Part shown: in pieces, positions 1 through 4,897 of the stretch
Numbering within the stretch: the first letter of the stretch is position 1
How the letters are laid out: each line of letters opens with the position of its first letter
DNA from: an uncultured Oscillospiraceae bacterium
Lineage (GTDB): Bacteria > Bacillota > Clostridia > Oscillospirales > Oscillospiraceae
Assembly (NCBI GenBank): GCA_958426425.1
Contig: CATZYY010000110.1
Location: 1 to 7,697, forward strand
DNA length: 7,697 nucleotides
Direction of reading: 5' to 3'
Program-made: the position numbers and the translations under genes
Notes under the pieces: generated by a model
Told to the model about the DNA's origin: nothing
Seen by the model: only the letters and a program-made list of their open reading frames with translations
Database searches by the model: none

Positions 1-398
1 TGTTCTGTATCATTCTGATGACATACGCGGTAGTAAAGGTGTTCTTTGCAAATCTCAAGCGGGGAGGTATTCTGCTGATCCAGATCGCCGTGGGGAGTCT
101 TTACATGTTCTCCATCCCGCGAGGTTACACGGACGGATTTGTGCAGTGGATCAAGCAGGTCATTGGCCTCTGTCTGACGGCGTTTCTCCAATCCACCATC
201 CTGGTGGCGGGGCTGATGGTATTCAAGGACAATGCCCTGCTGGGCCTGGGCCTGATGCTGTCAGCCGGAGAGGTGCCCCGTATTGCGGGAACGTTCGGCC
301 TGGACACCACCACCCACGCCAACATCATGTCCGCGGTCTATACAGCCCAGACTGCCGTCACTGCCACCAGAATGGTCGCACAGGCGGTGGCGCACTGA
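1..398 (+). CDS. VirB6/TrbL-like conjugal transfer membrane protein, C-terminal part (5' end outside window)
   Basis: The reading frame is open from the window edge to TGA at 396-398, so the true start lies upstream; the ATG at 18 is probably internal. The visible ~130 residues hold hydrophobic stretches (GGILLIQIAVGSLYMF, then IGLCLTAFLQSTILVAGLMV, then LLGLGLMLSAGEVPRIAG) separated by short polar loops, as in a multi-pass inner-membrane protein. The PRGYTDGFVQWIKQV segment and the EVPRIAGTFGLDT segment resemble, from memory, the C-terminus of the VirB6/TrbL-like proteins of Clostridia conjugative elements (CD1112 type). In the family this protein forms part of the type IV secretion channel. 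Its stop shares one base with the ATG of the methyltransferase gene (398), so the two are probably translationally coupled. Its last 30 bases are repeated at 2500-2529. Confidence 0.85.
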   Translation, partial: FCIILMTYAVVKVFFANLKRGGILLIQIAVGSLYMFSIPRGYTDGFVQWIKQVIGLCLTAFLQSTILVAGLMVFKDNALLGLGLMLSAGEVPRIAGTFGLDTTTHANIMSAVYTAQTAVTATRMVAQAVAH

Positions 399-458
399 TG
401 CAGAATAGAGTCATCACCCTGGGGAGCCTGTTTGACGGGATCGGGGGATTCCCTCTGG
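369..458 (+). repeat. 90-bp direct repeat, copy 1 (virB6 end / methyltransferase start)
   Basis: This segment covers the last 30 bases of virB6 and the first 20 codons of the methyltransferase. It matches 2500-2589 at 84 of 90 positions by hand alignment, with no gaps; five of the six differences are transitions. Similarity ends sharply after CCCTCTGG in both copies. Confidence 0.9.
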
Positions 459-1132
459 CGGCAGCCAGAGTTGGAATCAAGACTGTCTGGTCCAGCGAGA
501 TCGAACCGTTCCCGCTGGCAGTCACCGCGCGACGGTTCCCCAGTATGGTCAATAAGGGCGACATCACCAAGCTGAATGGGAAACTGCTGTTTCCCGTGGA
601 TATCATCTGCGGTGGCAGCCCCTGTCAGGATCTCTCCGTTGCCGGAGCGAGAGCCGGGTTGGCCGGCGCCCGCTCCGGCCTTTTTATGGAGCAGATCCGC
701 ATTGTCAAGGAGATGCGCGCGGCAGATCGGGAGCGTGGCCGTATCGGAACACAGATCCGCCCGCGCTTCATGCTCTGGGAGAACGTCCTCGGAGCATTCA
801 GCAGCGGGGACCCGAAAGGTGAGGACTTTCGCATCGTGCTGGAGGAGATCCTGCGCATTCATCTCAGCGAAGCTGAAATGCCCGGTTTCTTTCCTTATTC
901 CTGGCCTGATGTAGGATCGTTGGGATTTGACTTTTCAATGGGATTAGGCTACCCCATATCTTTTGCATGGCGCTGTCTGGACGCACAATACTGGGGCGTT
1001 GCCCAGCGGAGAAAGCGCATTTTCCTGGCTGTTGACTTTGCGGGATACACCGCGCCGCTTCTCATGTTTGATGTCCTGAATGAATTCCAAGCTCGGGAAA
1101 AAAGCAAAGAGGAGGTGGATGATTCGATATGA
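398..1132 (+). CDS. DNA (cytosine-5) methyltransferase, catalytic subunit (motifs I-VIII)
   Basis: A 244-residue protein carrying the first part of a C5-cytosine methyltransferase. Visible motifs: motif I FDGIGG (residues 12-17, SAM binding); motif IV GGSPCQ (72-77) with catalytic Cys76; motif VI ENV (128-130); motif VIII QRRKR (203-207). The protein stops about 35 residues after motif VIII, without a target-recognition domain, motif IX or motif X; these are in the next gene. Family enzymes transfer a methyl group from SAM to C5 of cytosine and are normally one chain. The start at 398 is chosen because MQNRVITLGSLFDG begins right before motif I and the ATG touches the virB6 stop; an in-frame extension to 146 would lie entirely within virB6. 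The ribosome site is weak (GGTGG at 386-390), fitting coupling. The gene ends in ATGA overlapping the next ATG. No restriction endonuclease is visible nearby, so it may be a solitary, anti-restriction methylase. Confidence 0.9.
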   Translation: MQNRVITLGSLFDGIGGFPLAAARVGIKTVWSSEIEPFPLAVTARRFPSMVNKGDITKLNGKLLFPVDIICGGSPCQDLSVAGARAGLAGARSGLFMEQIRIVKEMRAADRERGRIGTQIRPRFMLWENVLGAFSSGDPKGEDFRIVLEEILRIHLSEAEMPGFFPYSWPDVGSLGFDFSMGLGYPISFAWRCLDAQYWGVAQRRKRIFLAVDFAGYTAPLLMFDVLNEFQAREKSKEEVDDSI

Positions 1133-2454
1133 GAAATAACAGTGAGCTGGATGGCCAGCTGACATTTTTAGAACTGAGTGGACCTGGAGACGCCCTTGTT
1201 TCTCCGAGACGGAGACCAAGACCCAAACCTGAAGCTGATTTGATTGCAATCCCCTTTTTGTACTTGGACCTTTCGCCGGACCATGTCAATCTGTTCGGAA
1301 AGCACTATTGGGAAATCTGCTCCCCATATCGGGAGGGAAAGCCGCCCCTCAACACCGGGCCCGCGCCCAGGGAGCCGATCCGGACGCTTCTCTCAGAAAT
1401 CCTGGAGGAACATCCAGATGAAAAGCATTACCTGTCGGAGACAGCATGCCTGGGTATCCTGCGCCGGGCCGATGGACGAGGCAAACCGCTGCCGAGTGGG
1501 CTCTGGCAGGCGGCGATGGCCCAGGCGGGCTTGGCGCCGCCTCCCCAGGACTTCCGGGAGATGAAGGCAGATCATATCAATCAGCGGGATGAAGGGATCG
1601 ACCTGGGCGGCATATCCGGGGCGCTTATGGCCACCAGCAATATGCAGATGCAGACATTTATCACGGAAAGTACCCCTATCGCATTCGCCGCCAATCAGCG
1701 GGACGAAGTGCGCGATCTGCACAACATAGCCGGAGCTCTCAGCGCCCAGCCAGGTATGAAACAGCAGACCTTTGTGGCCGGATTTTCCGCAGGAGCCGGC
1801 GCCAGCGCCGGCAGCATCGGATATTCTGAAATCGTGGCCCCGACCCTGAAGGGGTCGGCCAGCGGAAACTGTATGCCGTCTGTCCTCTGCCTCAACGACC
1901 AGGGCGGCAGCGTCATGGATTGGTCAGAGGATGTGACAGGTACCCTCCGGGCGCAGGAACACGGACATCAACCACTTGTCTTTGAAAATCACGGCATCGA
2001 CGGCAGATACACCGGACCGCATAAAGTCGCTCCCACACTGTCCGCCCGTGCCGGAACTGGTGGCAACAATCTCCCGCTCGTCGGGCAGAAGATGCCGGGG
2101 GACCCCTTCCGTACTCCGACAGCACTTGTTCAACCCACGGTCTTCTCACGGCAGAGGGTCGACAAATTTGCACTCAATGACGTGGCTTCCACCGAGAGCG
2201 CCCGACAGTACAAGGATGCCACCGATCTGATCCTTCAGCCCGGAAAAGAGAGCCGCCCGCTGCTGATCCGCCGCCTGACCCCGCTGGAATGTGAAAGACT
2301 CCAGGGTTTTCCGGACAGCTGGACGAAGCAGCCGGGTGCCTCTGACTCCGCCCGCTATAAGGCCCTGGGCAACTCCGTTGCCATCCCCTGCGTGGAGTTC
2401 GTCATGCAAGGAATCAGAATGGCAATCGAGCTGGAAGATAGCGGCGACAACTAA
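1129..2454 (+). CDS. DNA (cytosine-5) methyltransferase, target-recognition subunit (motifs IX and X)
   Basis: A 441-residue protein that completes the methyltransferase begun upstream. The C-terminus has motif IX (RRLTPLECERLQGFPD, residues 381-396) and motif X (ALGNSVA, N415). No motif I or PCQ is present, so it cannot act alone. Residues about 1-75 are unrecognised. Residues about 90-135 (LSEILEEHP...YLSETACLGILRRA) resemble a segment I recall from phage and ICE methylases. The middle holds two copies of an approximately 38-residue repeat beginning NQRDE (residues 151 and 189), then VAPTL/VTGTL/VAPTL units typical of the variable target-recognition region in these enzymes. The ATG overlaps the upstream stop by four bases and has its own AGGAGGT (1110-1116), 12 bases ahead, slightly long spacing. 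A TGA at 1120-1122 closes this frame just upstream. This supports a true two-gene enzyme rather than a recent frameshift. A split resembling M.AquI is known among C5 methylases. Confidence 0.85.
   Translation: MRNNSELDGQLTFLELSGPGDALVSPRRRPRPKPEADLIAIPFLYLDLSPDHVNLFGKHYWEICSPYREGKPPLNTGPAPREPIRTLLSEILEEHPDEKHYLSETACLGILRRADGRGKPLPSGLWQAAMAQAGLAPPPQDFREMKADHINQRDEGIDLGGISGALMATSNMQMQTFITESTPIAFAANQRDEVRDLHNIAGALSAQPGMKQQTFVAGFSAGAGASAGSIGYSEIVAPTLKGSASGNCMPSVLCLNDQGGSVMDWSEDVTGTLRAQEHGHQPLVFENHGIDGRYTGPHKVAPTLSARAGTGGNNLPLVGQKMPGDPFRTPTALVQPTVFSRQRVDKFALNDVASTESARQYKDATDLILQPGKESRPLLIRRLTPLECERLQGFPDSWTKQPGASDSARYKALGNSVAIPCVEFVMQGIRMAIELEDSGDN
1579..1806 (+). repeat. Tandem 114-bp coding repeat in the target-recognition region
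   Basis: Two adjacent in-frame units begin at 1579 and 1693, spaced exactly 38 codons. The first reads NQRDEGIDLGGISGALMATS then NMQMQTFI; the second reads NQRDEVRDLHNIAGALSAQP then GMKQQTFV. Both keep NQRDE, (I/A)(S/A)GAL and a (M/K)QTF-type ending. The DNA has diverged, so this is an old duplication. The end of the second unit is set by period and is approximate. Its position between motifs VIII and IX suggests a role in DNA recognition, which is inference. Confidence 0.6.
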
Positions 2455-2467
2455 TTTGCTTCCTATG

Positions 2468-2489
2468 TTCGGGTATTGTTTGCTTGCAA
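2468..2489 (+). repeat. 22-bp perfect direct repeat, copy 1
   Basis: A 22-base string starting TTCGGGTATTG and ending GCTTGCAA lies 13 bases after the methyltransferase stop. An identical string occurs at 3475-3496. Weaker similarity (a TTTGCTT block) lies just upstream of both copies. The two copies bracket the orphan junction repeat and the toxin-antitoxin operon. Confidence 0.85.
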
Positions 2490-2499
2490 TACAGACATC

Positions 2500-2589
2500 A
2501 GAATGGTCGTACAAGCGGTGGTGTACTGATGCGGAATAGAGTCATCACCCTGGGGAGCCTGTTTGACGGGATCGGCGGATTCCCTCTGG
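2500..2589 (+). repeat. 90-bp direct repeat, copy 2 (orphan junction)
   Basis: This near-copy of 369-458 lies 2131 bp downstream, beyond the methyltransferase genes. In the virB6 frame it reads RMVVQAVVY then stop, against RMVAQAVAH in copy 1. It therefore carries the old gene junction away from its context, with slightly diverged sequence. The divergence suggests either an old tandem duplication or sequence from a related element. Confidence 0.9.
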
Positions 2590-2696
2590 TTTCCATGTAC
2601 GCGGAAGGATTTTTCAGACGTTTCATGGAAAAACAGCACGCTATGCGGTTCATTGCCGCATGGCGTGCTGTGCTCCAAATGATTCATCAGTTATAA
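2529..2696 (+). pseudogene. Remnant of a second methyltransferase start
   Basis: An ATG at 2529 starts a frame reading MRNRVITLGSLFDGIGGFPL, matching the first 20 residues of the methyltransferase gene at 398 except Q2R, and including SAM motif I. After residue 20 the sequence changes abruptly to VSMYAEGFFRRFMEKQHAMR and on to a TAA at 2694-2696, with no methylase similarity. At 55 residues it lacks every catalytic motif other than motif I, so it cannot be a functional enzyme. The unrelated tail overlaps the hairpin proposed as the toxin operon terminator. Both this frame and the minus-strand toxin end within the palindrome TTATAA (2691-2696). A short peptide could still be made, but nothing indicates function. 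Confidence 0.8.
2629..2671 (-). terminator. Intrinsic terminator of the toxin-antitoxin operon (minus strand)
   Basis: Arms 2633-2648 and 2656-2671 pair over 16 bp with one G-T type pair and a 7-base loop. Read on the minus strand, the stem is followed directly by TTTTT (complement of the A run at 2629-2633), the form of a Rho-independent terminator. It lies about 20 bases past the toxin stop at 2691. On the + strand no T run follows the hairpin, so it is not a good terminator for the conjugation operon. Confidence 0.75.
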
Positions 2697-2996
2697 GTCT
2701 GTGTTTTCCTGCCTGCAGTCTAACACGACATCCAAATATACGCGCTGATCCTGCACCATGAACAATGCCTTATACCATTTACAAAACAATGCCTTTCGGT
2801 AGATCCCTTTTGGTAAATTGTAATCCTCTTCAACAGGAAACTGGAGGGGAGACGTCTCCAGGGTATCCAAAATTTTTTCAAATTCGCGGACCATCTTCCG
2901 GGCCGCCTTGGGACTGACCTGAGCAAGGAACCGTGCGTGTCGAATCAGCATCTCGTCGGCATGTCGCGAGACGATGACTTCATATTTACCGGCCAT
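2691..2996 (-). CDS. Type II toxin, RelE/ParE family
   Basis: A 101-residue basic protein of usual RelE/ParE length. The pattern fits ParE-type toxins: YEVIVSRHADEMLIRHARFL (β-strand then helix), SPKAARKMVREFEKILDTLE (long helix), a middle L..FPVEEDYNLP segment, then YRKALFCKWYKALFMVQDQR and VYLDVVLDCRQ (antiparallel strands). Members either cleave ribosome-bound mRNA (RelE) or poison DNA gyrase (ParE); the sequence alone does not decide which. The ATG at 2996 has GAGGT a few bases upstream and overlaps the antitoxin end by 11 bases, so expression is coupled, with antitoxin first. Transcription would end at the hairpin 2629-2671. The gene runs against the surrounding conjugation genes. Confidence 0.85.
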   Translation of the reverse strand: MAGKYEVIVSRHADEMLIRHARFLAQVSPKAARKMVREFEKILDTLETSPLQFPVEEDYNLPKGIYRKALFCKWYKALFMVQDQRVYLDVVLDCRQENTDL

Positions 2997-3279
2997 TTTC
3001 TACCTCGGAAATGACCCGATCCATTTCGGCCAGTACATCCCGACCACTGCGCCCCTGATAGCCATTGAGCCGGTCAATTTGTGCCTCCAGAAGATCTGCA
3101 TACACAGCATTGCTGGAGTCCAAAGACAGGGACAGAGGGACCGACTTTTCACGCACGATCTGCTTTAAAAACATCGTGAACGCTCCTGTCATGGTCAGAC
3201 CTACATTGGACAGGACTTCTTCAGCCTGCGCTTTCAAGGTGGAGTCCACCCGCATACTCAAATTGTAATCACCTGGCAT
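2986..3279 (-). CDS. Type II antitoxin, RelB/DinJ family
   Basis: A 97-residue protein. The N-terminal half, MPGDYNLSMRVDSTLKAQAE then VLSNVGLTMTGAFTMFLKQI then VREKSVP, follows the RelB/DinJ pattern: a β-strand and two helices forming a ribbon-helix-helix DNA-binding dimer, with the characteristic GLTM..A...FLKQIV stretch. The C-terminal half, ending in DVLAEMDRVISEVENGR, would wrap the toxin. The frame is open to an ATG at 3330, but that start lies inside the proposed -35 box, so translation there is unlikely. The ATG at 3279 is preferred because AAGGAGG (3289-3295) lies 9 bases before it and because family similarity begins there. In the family, antitoxin and complex repress their own promoter. 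It forms a two-gene operon with the toxin. Confidence 0.87.
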   Translation of the reverse strand: MPGDYNLSMRVDSTLKAQAEEVLSNVGLTMTGAFTMFLKQIVREKSVPLSLSLDSSNAVYADLLEAQIDRLNGYQGRSGRDVLAEMDRVISEVENGR

Positions 3280-3301
3280 AGTACCCGCCTCCTTCAAAAG
3301 G

Positions 3302-3330
3302 ATTGTACTACATAGTATATGCGTTGTCAA
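3302..3330 (-). promoter_or_regulatory. Sigma-70-type promoter and possible operator of the toxin-antitoxin operon
   Basis: On the minus strand there is TTGACA (3330-3325), a 17-base spacer, and TACAAT (3307-3302): a perfect -35, one mismatch at -10 and ideal spacing. Transcription would start near 3295, leaving a 5' leader of about 15 bases that begins at the ribosome site. An inverted repeat TACTA-CA-TAGTA (3306-3317) abuts the -10 box and is a plausible operator for the RelB/DinJ antitoxin. The promoter is seen directly; the operator role is inference. Confidence 0.8.
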
Positions 3331-3405
3331 TGCGATGTGGAGTTATAAATTGTTTTGAGGCTGGCGTCTATACGAGGGGAGTAGGGGGCTAACACGTGGA
3401 AAGCG

Positions 3406-3434
3406 TTGAACCGTTAATGTGCTTACAATATAAC
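3406..3434 (+). promoter_or_regulatory. Possible promoter for the RHH-like gene pair
   Basis: TTGAAC (3406-3411), a 17-base spacer and TATAAC (3429-3434) lie about 85 bases ahead of the ATG at 3519, in an AT-rich stretch. Both boxes depart from consensus by one or two bases. A local promoter would make sense because the toxin-antitoxin insert separates the downstream genes from virB6. No operator was identified. The rest of 3331-3518 holds only the 22-bp repeat and a ribosome site. Confidence 0.4.
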
Positions 3435-3474
3435 ATAATCATTGTTCGTTATTGTCATAGCTTATTTTGCTTTA

Positions 3475-3496
3475 TTCGGGTATTGTTTGCTTGCAA
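3475..3496 (+). repeat. 22-bp perfect direct repeat, copy 2
   Basis: Identical to 2468-2489. This copy ends 22 bases before the ATG of the tandem RHH-like gene, directly upstream of its ribosome site, and may be the original leader sequence of that gene. With copy 1 it brackets about 985 bp. Confidence 0.85.
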
Positions 3497-3518
3497 ACTG
3501 AGGAGAGGAGGTCAGGTG

Positions 3519-3836
3519 ATGGCGGAAGAAATGAAAAACCTCTGTGCAATGATCCCCGTGGACCTCCACGCGAAGGTCCGCGCGCAGCAGGAGGCATCCG
3601 GCAAAAACCTTGGTCAGTATATGACCTGGTTGATCACACAATTCTATGAAACCGAACAAGGAGGAAAAAACATGATGGACGATAAGAAAACGGTGGCCTT
3701 TCAGGTGCCGGCGGACCTGTTCGAGCAGCTTAAGGCATACCTGAAAAAGCACAACATCAAGCAAAACGCCTTCTTCCTGGACTGCATCCGGCGGGCACTG
3801 GCAGAGAATGCAGAAGATGTTAATGAAGAGGGGTGA
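3519..3836 (+). CDS. Tandem ribbon-helix-helix-like small protein of the ICE
   Basis: A 105-residue protein with two similar halves. Residues 8-44 (LCAMIPVDLHAKVRAQQEAS and onward to LITQFYE) and 58-96 (TVAFQVPADLFEQLKAYLKK and onward to CIRRALAE) each show a short β-strand of the (A/F)x(I/V)PxDL type followed by two helices, the arrangement of a ribbon-helix-helix DNA-binding unit. The linker (45-57) is polar. The start at 3519 is chosen for AGGAGGT (3506-3512) at 6-base spacing; the frame is open upstream to 3396 but that part looks non-coding. A second strong ribosome site precedes Met52. Small proteins like this recur near conjugation genes in Clostridia ICEs, from memory. DNA binding and a regulatory role are inference; no enzyme motif is visible. 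An unrecognised gene follows after a 63-base gap. Confidence 0.7.
   Translation: MAEEMKNLCAMIPVDLHAKVRAQQEASGKNLGQYMTWLITQFYETEQGGKNMMDDKKTVAFQVPADLFEQLKAYLKKHNIKQNAFFLDCIRRALAENAEDVNEEG
3658..3674 (+). promoter_or_regulatory. Internal ribosome binding site and ATG inside the tandem RHH gene
   Basis: AAGGAGG (3658-3664) lies 7 bases before an in-frame ATG at 3672, followed by a second ATG. Initiation here would give a 54-residue protein consisting only of the second RHH-like half (3672-3836). The site encodes EQGGK in the linker, so it could be chance, but both sequence and spacing are near ideal. Confidence 0.5.
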
Positions 3837-3899
3837 TTCCCTACCGTGGAGAAAAGCGTGGTAAGGTTGGAACAGGATTGTAGGATAAGGAGGTTTTGC

Positions 3900-4517
3900 A
3901 TGAAACGGGAAGGAAGCAATCAGGACCTCATGCGAAAGCATTTGACAGATCTTGTAAAGGATGGACAGCCCCATCGGGCAAAAGAGTTATACGAGGCGTT
4001 TGTAGAGCAAACGGGTGGCGTGGGGGTAAATGGGGAACAGATATCCCGCAAGGCATTTGAAATGTTCCTGCGCCTACAGATTATCCGGGATGACGGCATT
4101 CTGAAACGGACGGCTTTCGGTGTATACCAGCAAAGAACTGCGGAGGGTGACAGAGGGATTGCATATCGCCGCACTTCTAAAATGTTTGGGAAGCATGAAG
4201 ATCATGATGAGAGAAAGCTGTTCCGGGCAATGCTGCCAGAACCCGATTCTCCGGTGAATCTGTATGAACTGATGGATGATACCATCCTGCTGATGGGAAA
4301 GCTGGATTCCGTCATGATGAGAATGCGCTGTGACGAGCATGCATTGCCTGAAGAACAATCTGCCATCCGCGTCATCCAACAGAGTATCATGGAACATATG
4401 GACATTGTTCTGACAGACATCACTGCGGCGGTTGCCATGCAGGAAGACCACAGTGAACGCTTGGATCTGCATACGAAGAACCAAGCACAAGGGATGACTA
4501 TGAAGCAGACCCTGTAA
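3900..4517 (+). CDS. Unrecognised ICE protein with possible N-terminal winged helix
   Basis: A 205-residue protein I do not recognise. Residues about 8-75 (MRKHLTDLVKDGQPHRAKEL, then SRKAFEMFLRLQIIRDDGIL, then KRTAFGVYQQR) look like a helical bundle ending in a short β-hairpin, compatible with a winged helix-turn-helix. Residues about 118-190 (PVNLYELMDDTILLMGKLDS and onward to MDIVLTDITAAVAMQEDHSE) are predicted helical and Met-rich, possibly a dimerisation region. There is no signal peptide, membrane segment or catalytic motif. The ATG at 3900 is chosen for AAGGAGGT (3887-3894) at 5-base spacing; a GTG at 3846 is in frame but has no comparable ribosome site. The position after the RHH-like gene and before the secretion genes would suit a regulator, but this is inference. 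Confidence 0.6.
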   Translation: MKREGSNQDLMRKHLTDLVKDGQPHRAKELYEAFVEQTGGVGVNGEQISRKAFEMFLRLQIIRDDGILKRTAFGVYQQRTAEGDRGIAYRRTSKMFGKHEDHDERKLFRAMLPEPDSPVNLYELMDDTILLMGKLDSVMMRMRCDEHALPEEQSAIRVIQQSIMEHMDIVLTDITAAVAMQEDHSERLDLHTKNQAQGMTMKQTL

Positions 4518-4578
4518 AAGTATCAAGTTGAAATTCTGTGCAGAATCGACCGATTTAGATAAAAACTGGACATTACAA

Positions 4579-4613
4579 ATCAGCGCCGCCGGGGGGAGCT
4601 CGGCGGCGCTGAT
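4579..4613 (+). other. Strong GC-rich hairpin ahead of the secretion genes
   Basis: Perfect 13-bp arms at 4579-4591 and 4601-4613 enclose a 9-base loop. On the + strand only CGTTTG follows, without a T run, so it is a poor classical terminator. It sits 5 bases before the GAGGAG ribosome site (4619) of the next gene. It could be a leaky terminator, an attenuator, or an mRNA 5'-end stabiliser. The rest of the spacer 4518-4633 shows no clear promoter. Confidence 0.6.
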
Positions 4614-4633
4614 CGTTTGAGGAGAGCGATTTC

Positions 4634-4897
4634 ATGTTTATTTACCCTGAAAACCTGAAAGCCAAGCCCAAGCTGTGGCTCTGGCAGCTGAGAGATATCT
4701 CCATCATCGGCATCTGCCTGATCCTCTCTGCTCTGGCGCTGGCCCAGGGCCTCGGGATGGCGCCGCTGGTGCTGACGTTCCTCTATGCCTTCCTGTCGAT
4801 TCAGGTGGAGGATGCCAGTATTTTGGACTTTCTGCGGAAAGCGGCATGCTTTCTGTTTTTCCAGCAGCAATTCTATGAATGGAGGTGTGAAAAATGA
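4634..4897 (+). CDS. Small VirB3/PrgI-type inner-membrane protein of the conjugation machine
   Basis: An 87-residue protein with two hydrophobic segments: about residues 22-38 (ISIIGICLILSALALAQ) and 42-57 (MAPLVLTFLYAFLSIQ), then an amphipathic C-terminal stretch (ILDFLRKAACFLFFQQQFYE). The start MFIYPENLKAKPKLWLWQLR matches the pattern I recall for small proteins directly ahead of VirB4 in Clostridia ICEs, annotated as PrgI-type. In type IV secretion, VirB3-like proteins sit in the inner membrane and associate with VirB4. GAGGAG (4619-4624) precedes the ATG by 9 bases. The stop overlaps the next ATG by four bases (ATGA), indicating coupled translation. The VirB3-like role is inferred from size, topology and position. 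Confidence 0.75.
   Translation: MFIYPENLKAKPKLWLWQLRDISIIGICLILSALALAQGLGMAPLVLTFLYAFLSIQVEDASILDFLRKAACFLFFQQQFYEWRCEK

Noticed and set aside
338..862. 174-codon minus-strand reading frame opposite the methyltransferase
   Set aside because: It lies opposite a gene with clear catalytic motifs, has no ribosome site and no recognisable domain; it is a product of GC-rich codon use.
1108..1132. Frameshift error or programmed frameshift joining the two methyltransferase genes
   Set aside because: The downstream frame is closed by TGA at 1120-1122, the downstream ATG has its own ribosome site, and no slippery heptamer is present. An error in the narrow window 1123-1130 cannot be fully excluded without re-sequencing.
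1795..1812. GCCGGCGC inverted repeat
   Set aside because: It encodes the AGAGASAG stretch in the methylase; Gly/Ala codons in a GC-rich gene produce such palindromes by chance.
1840..1858. CCGACCC/GGGTCGG hairpin
   Set aside because: Inside the target-recognition coding region with no T run and no gene end nearby.
3462..3974. 170-codon minus-strand reading frame opposite the RHH-like gene
   Set aside because: It crosses two + strand genes with good ribosome sites and contains no recognisable pattern.
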